Below, piece after piece: positions 61,507-64,000 of a DNA stretch of 64,000 nt. The stretch comes from Bacillota bacterium (GTDB taxonomy: Bacteria; Bacillota; Clostridia; Lachnospirales; Lachnospiraceae). A model generated the notes under the pieces. That model saw only the letters and a list, made by a program, of their open reading frames with translations. It did not search any database and was not told where the DNA came from. The first letter of the stretch is position 1. Every line of letters starts with the position of its first letter. The DNA lies in NCBI GenBank assembly GCA_023457255.1, contig JAEWMB010000020.1:62001-126000 (forward strand), read 5' to 3'. Both the position numbers and the translations under genes were made by a program.

Positions 61507-61755
61507 AGATATCCTCCATAAGAAAGGAGAATAATGCAATATTAATAACGCAAACCTAAGATAAATGTAGCATAAAGTAAATCTAATGTCAATTTTTGTT
61601 AGATTAAATAATAAATTTTTTTTGTTAGCATAAGTAATAAAAAAATATGTAAGAATTATTGTAGGTGTGAAAGAATCATATTCATTATCGGCACCGCATA
61701 AAATATAAAATAGTGAAGTATGGGATGGATGTAGATGCCGGAGGTCCGCAGGAGT

Positions 61756-62274
61756 ATGAAGGAATGGGAAGAACAACGTAAGGTGTATAATCCGCAGGAT
61801 GCTTCAAACGACGAGAAGCCGATGAACCAGTATTTTATTGCATCTACGGATTACTTGAATTTCAAAAAGGATGGGTTAGGAGAGGTAAGAATCTTTAATC
61901 CAAGCAATTCTAATAAAGACATGATATTGGATAAGCTTAGCTATATTAATTATAGCAATGCAATTATTGGCATGGATGCTTATATCTTTGCAAAATTAGA
62001 AGGTGAGCTCTTAACCCATGAAATCCGAATCGTAAGTCCTGTATCTTTGGAAAAGCAAGTTAGTTTATGCGAAATAAACTTTGGAAGGGACCTGGCTTTA
62101 ACAGAGGGGTTACTATTGTATCAATATATTATACCAGGTTATCAAACCGTCTATGAAGAATTAGGTAACCCCTTTGTATTAGCTCCCGGTACCGGATGGG
62201 TATTTCAATTTCGAATACTGAACTTAGGAACAGATGCTTGCATTCGTATGGGATTTCGCTGGTGGGAGAGGTGA
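61756..62274 (+). CDS. DUF6143-like protein 1
   Basis: This roughly 172-residue soluble protein has NQYFIASTDYLNFKKDGLGEVRIFNPSNSNKDMILDKL near the start, and PGTGWVFQFRILNLG with FRWWER at the end, resembling the DUF6143 group of clostridial proteins (name from memory). GGAGG lies 11 bases before ATG 61756; ATG 61735 is the alternative. It ends 4 bases before its paralog. Confidence 0.65.
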   Translation: MKEWEEQRKVYNPQDASNDEKPMNQYFIASTDYLNFKKDGLGEVRIFNPSNSNKDMILDKLSYINYSNAIIGMDAYIFAKLEGELLTHEIRIVSPVSLEKQVSLCEINFGRDLALTEGLLLYQYIIPGYQTVYEELGNPFVLAPGTGWVFQFRILNLGTDACIRMGFRWWER

Positions 62275-62278
62275 GGAT

Positions 62279-62860
62279 ATGGAAAATAACATAAATAATA
62301 GAAATACAATATATGGGGAAAATCAAGAGGATTTAAAGATACATTGGCTGGAAGAATTTGATTCAAAAGGTATGGAAGCAAAGAGCACATGGAATCAGAC
62401 GGCATACCAATACGATTACATAGGCACTTCAAATGTGATTACCTTTAACCGTGAAGGAGCAGGAGCCGTTATATTAACTAACCCGGGAGATTCGAATACA
62501 AGGTTTTGTATTGATAAAACAATCTATCATAATTATTCTGATGCAATTCTTAGTGTTGAAATTTTCCATAATGTTGAGGTACCGGAGGATGCATCACCAA
62601 GCGAACATTATGCACCAAAGGATTTAAATAATTACCCGCAAGAGCCATTTTGTAAGATATTTTCCCATGACAATTTAGCCTATCATAAAGATTATTGTTT
62701 TTTGTCTTCTACAATAAATCCATATCAGTCAGTCGATGATTCTATGATAAAGGATATCGTTTTGCTGCCCGGGGCAAGTCTTGCCTATATTTTTCATATA
62801 GTAAATCAACGGCCGCAAACCGTAATTTCTGTTACTTTTCATTGGACAGAGATTACATAG
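62279..62860 (+). CDS. DUF6143-like protein 2
   Basis: This 193-residue paralog of the preceding gene has YIGTSNVITFNREGAGAVILTNPGDSNTRFCIDKTIYHNYSDA aligning with its N-terminal motif, and PGASLAYIFHIVNQRPQTVISVTFHWTE with its C-terminus. Both seem all-beta, and the ends in FxWxE agree. ATG 62279 has GAGAGGTGAGG upstream. The two are probably co-translated; the function is unknown. Confidence 0.65.
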   Translation: MENNINNRNTIYGENQEDLKIHWLEEFDSKGMEAKSTWNQTAYQYDYIGTSNVITFNREGAGAVILTNPGDSNTRFCIDKTIYHNYSDAILSVEIFHNVEVPEDASPSEHYAPKDLNNYPQEPFCKIFSHDNLAYHKDYCFLSSTINPYQSVDDSMIKDIVLLPGASLAYIFHIVNQRPQTVISVTFHWTEIT

Positions 62861-63131
62861 TATATGGAAAGGAAAGTCAGATAGTAACTAAATATTTGAC
62901 TGAAGCAGGCGTTTCCTTTTGAGGTGCCGAATCCTCTATCGTATTAAAGTTGTAAAATTTAAATGTAATATGGAAAATAAAACAATTTATGATATAATGA
63001 GGAGGAACAGGAAAGAATGAGAGTCCCTAAGAGTAATTCTTTATTTGTTCCTTTTACTAATACAACTTAAACGTTGATTTATTTAACATCGAAACAGCAT
63101 AGTCGAATTGGTTAAAAGGGAGGAAGAATCT

Positions 63132-63704
63132 ATGGAAATCTATGATATCACACAGGAATTGTTTTCTTGCCGAGTATTTCCCGGAGATGAGACTCCTGGA
63201 TATAAAAGGGTTATGGAGACGAAACGAGGAGATGTCTGTAATTTAACCGTTTTACATATGTGTGCTCATAATGGAACACATATAGATGCTCCTTATCATT
63301 TTATCGATGGAGGAAAAACTGTTGATCAAATTGACTTATCGCAAGTGATTGGGGAATGCACCGTTGTGGAACATGAGGGTGTTCTTACCAGTGAAGACGT
63401 TCGACAAATCATGTTAAAAGGGAAAGAAAGAATACTATTAAAAGGAAACGCGATAGTATCTTTTGAAGCAGCTCAGGAGTTCAATCATTTTGGGGTACTG
63501 CTGGTTGGGAATGAATCACAGACAGTAGGGCCGGAAAATGCCCCAATGCAGGTTCATCTTGAACTTTTATCAAATGAGGTAGTATTGCTGGAAGGAATAA
63601 ATTTAGAGAATGTACCGGAGGGAGATTATTTTCTTTTTGCCGCTCCATTAAATCTTGCCGGAGCAGATGGTGCACCATGCCGTGCAGTTTTAATACGTTC
63701 GTAG
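63132..63704 (+). CDS. Cyclase/kynurenine-formamidase-like hydrolase
   Basis: This 190-residue protein has the KynB/cyclase-family metal motif HMCAHNGTHIDAPYHFIDGG (HxGTHxDxPxH, near 46-62), an N-terminal YDITQELFSCRVFPGDETPGYKRV and a late LLEGINLENVPEGDYFLFAAPLNLAGADGAPCRAVL. Family members are Zn- or Mn-dependent amidases or isatin hydrolases. No tryptophan-degradation genes are nearby, so the substrate is open. ATG 63132 follows GGGAGGAAG. Confidence 0.88.
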   Translation: MEIYDITQELFSCRVFPGDETPGYKRVMETKRGDVCNLTVLHMCAHNGTHIDAPYHFIDGGKTVDQIDLSQVIGECTVVEHEGVLTSEDVRQIMLKGKERILLKGNAIVSFEAAQEFNHFGVLLVGNESQTVGPENAPMQVHLELLSNEVVLLEGINLENVPEGDYFLFAAPLNLAGADGAPCRAVLIRS

Positions 63705-63719
63705 AAAGGATATGAGAAT

Positions 63720-64000
63720 ATGTTTGAGATGAAAGCAGAGTATATGACAGGTATTGCAATGATTGATGAAGAACATCAAAAACTTTTTGAATTGGCGGAT
63801 CAACTATATGATTTATTAAACAACGATTTTATTCCTGATAAGTACGATTACATAGTAGAGGTAATTGATGGCTTAAAAGAATATGCAAAGAAACACTTTA
63901 AGGATGAGGAAGATTATATGAGGAGCATTAGCTACAAGCGTTTGTTTTCTCATAAAATTGAGCATCAGGCATTTCTGGAGAAGATAGGAACCTTTGATTT
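63720..64000 (+). CDS. Bacteriohemerythrin (5' part)
   Basis: The gene runs off the end of the window; 93 residues are visible. It shows IDEEHQKLFELADQLYDLL, KKHFKDEEDYMRS and HKIEHQAFLEKI, the His/Glu ligands of the di-iron oxygen-binding four-helix bundle. In anaerobes such proteins bind or sense O2 or iron. AAAGGA is 9 bases before the ATG and the upstream cyclase gene ends 15 bases earlier. Confidence 0.9.
   Translation, partial: MFEMKAEYMTGIAMIDEEHQKLFELADQLYDLLNNDFIPDKYDYIVEVIDGLKEYAKKHFKDEEDYMRSISYKRLFSHKIEHQAFLEKIGTFD

Overview
The window is low-GC, gene-dense DNA with strong purine-rich ribosome binding sites, short operons and many intrinsic terminators. The protein set points to an anaerobic, plant-associated clostridium of the Lachnospiraceae / Lachnoclostridium phytofermentans type: secreted family-9-like pectate lyase, NlpC/P60 and Big_2 surface proteins, a BFD-type ferredoxin-like protein, bacteriohemerythrin and a polysaccharide deacetylase of the PdaA type. 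The organism is inferred from protein character only.

Layout. 1-6 kb: the 3' part of a ligase-polymerase LigD gene, a YciI-like protein, a DUF4358-type lipoprotein, a YdhG/DUF1801-like protein, a membrane protein, a soluble glucose/sorbosone dehydrogenase-like protein, a decayed ABC permease fragment and a small membrane protein. 6-12.4 kb: ribosomal protein L25/Ctc, a BFD-like [2Fe-2S] protein, a small acetyltransferase behind a pseudoknot-like leader, a 28-residue Lys-rich protein, two diverged tandem paralogs of unknown function, and a secreted GH18-like plus leucine-rich-repeat protein. 12.4-15 kb: a TetM/EF-G-like translational GTPase fused to a YacP/Rae1 NYN ribonuclease domain.

15-33 kb is one functional island. 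It holds an Rrf2 regulator, the full route from glutamyl-tRNA to siroheme (hemA, sirC, hemC, cobA-hemD, hemB, hemL), a divergent LysR regulator, a sulfate ABC importer (binding protein, cysT, cysW, cysA), APS reductase (aprA, aprB) and ATP sulfurylase (cysD, cysN). Together they import sulfate, activate it to APS, reduce it to sulfite, and make the siroheme that a sulfite reductase (not in this window) would need. No APS kinase or PAPS reductase is present.

33-41.5 kb: a TetR-flavodoxin pair with a triple operator, a PdaA-like deacetylase, a choloylglycine hydrolase family enzyme, a MerR/GyrI regulator, a 104-bp hairpin element, an XRE regulator, and a Mef(A)-like macrolide exporter behind an MTASMRLR leader peptide and attenuator hairpins. 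41.5-51.6 kb: an ABC exporter divergent from a two-component system, a flavoprotein, a secreted protein of unknown fold, an IS3 remnant, a double GNAT protein and a Dus enzyme. 51.6-64 kb: small unknowns, the PG-binding/NlpC protein, a HerA-like protein that has lost its ATPase motifs, the pectate lyase, a Big_2 protein, two DUF6143-like paralogs, a cyclase-family hydrolase, and the start of a hemerythrin.

The most unusual items are the GTPase-Rae1 fusion, the covarying pseudoknot leader shared by an acetyltransferase and cobA-hemD (with its 3' strand repeated at hemB and hemL), the motif-less HerA-like protein, and the mutually exclusive hairpins before cysDN.
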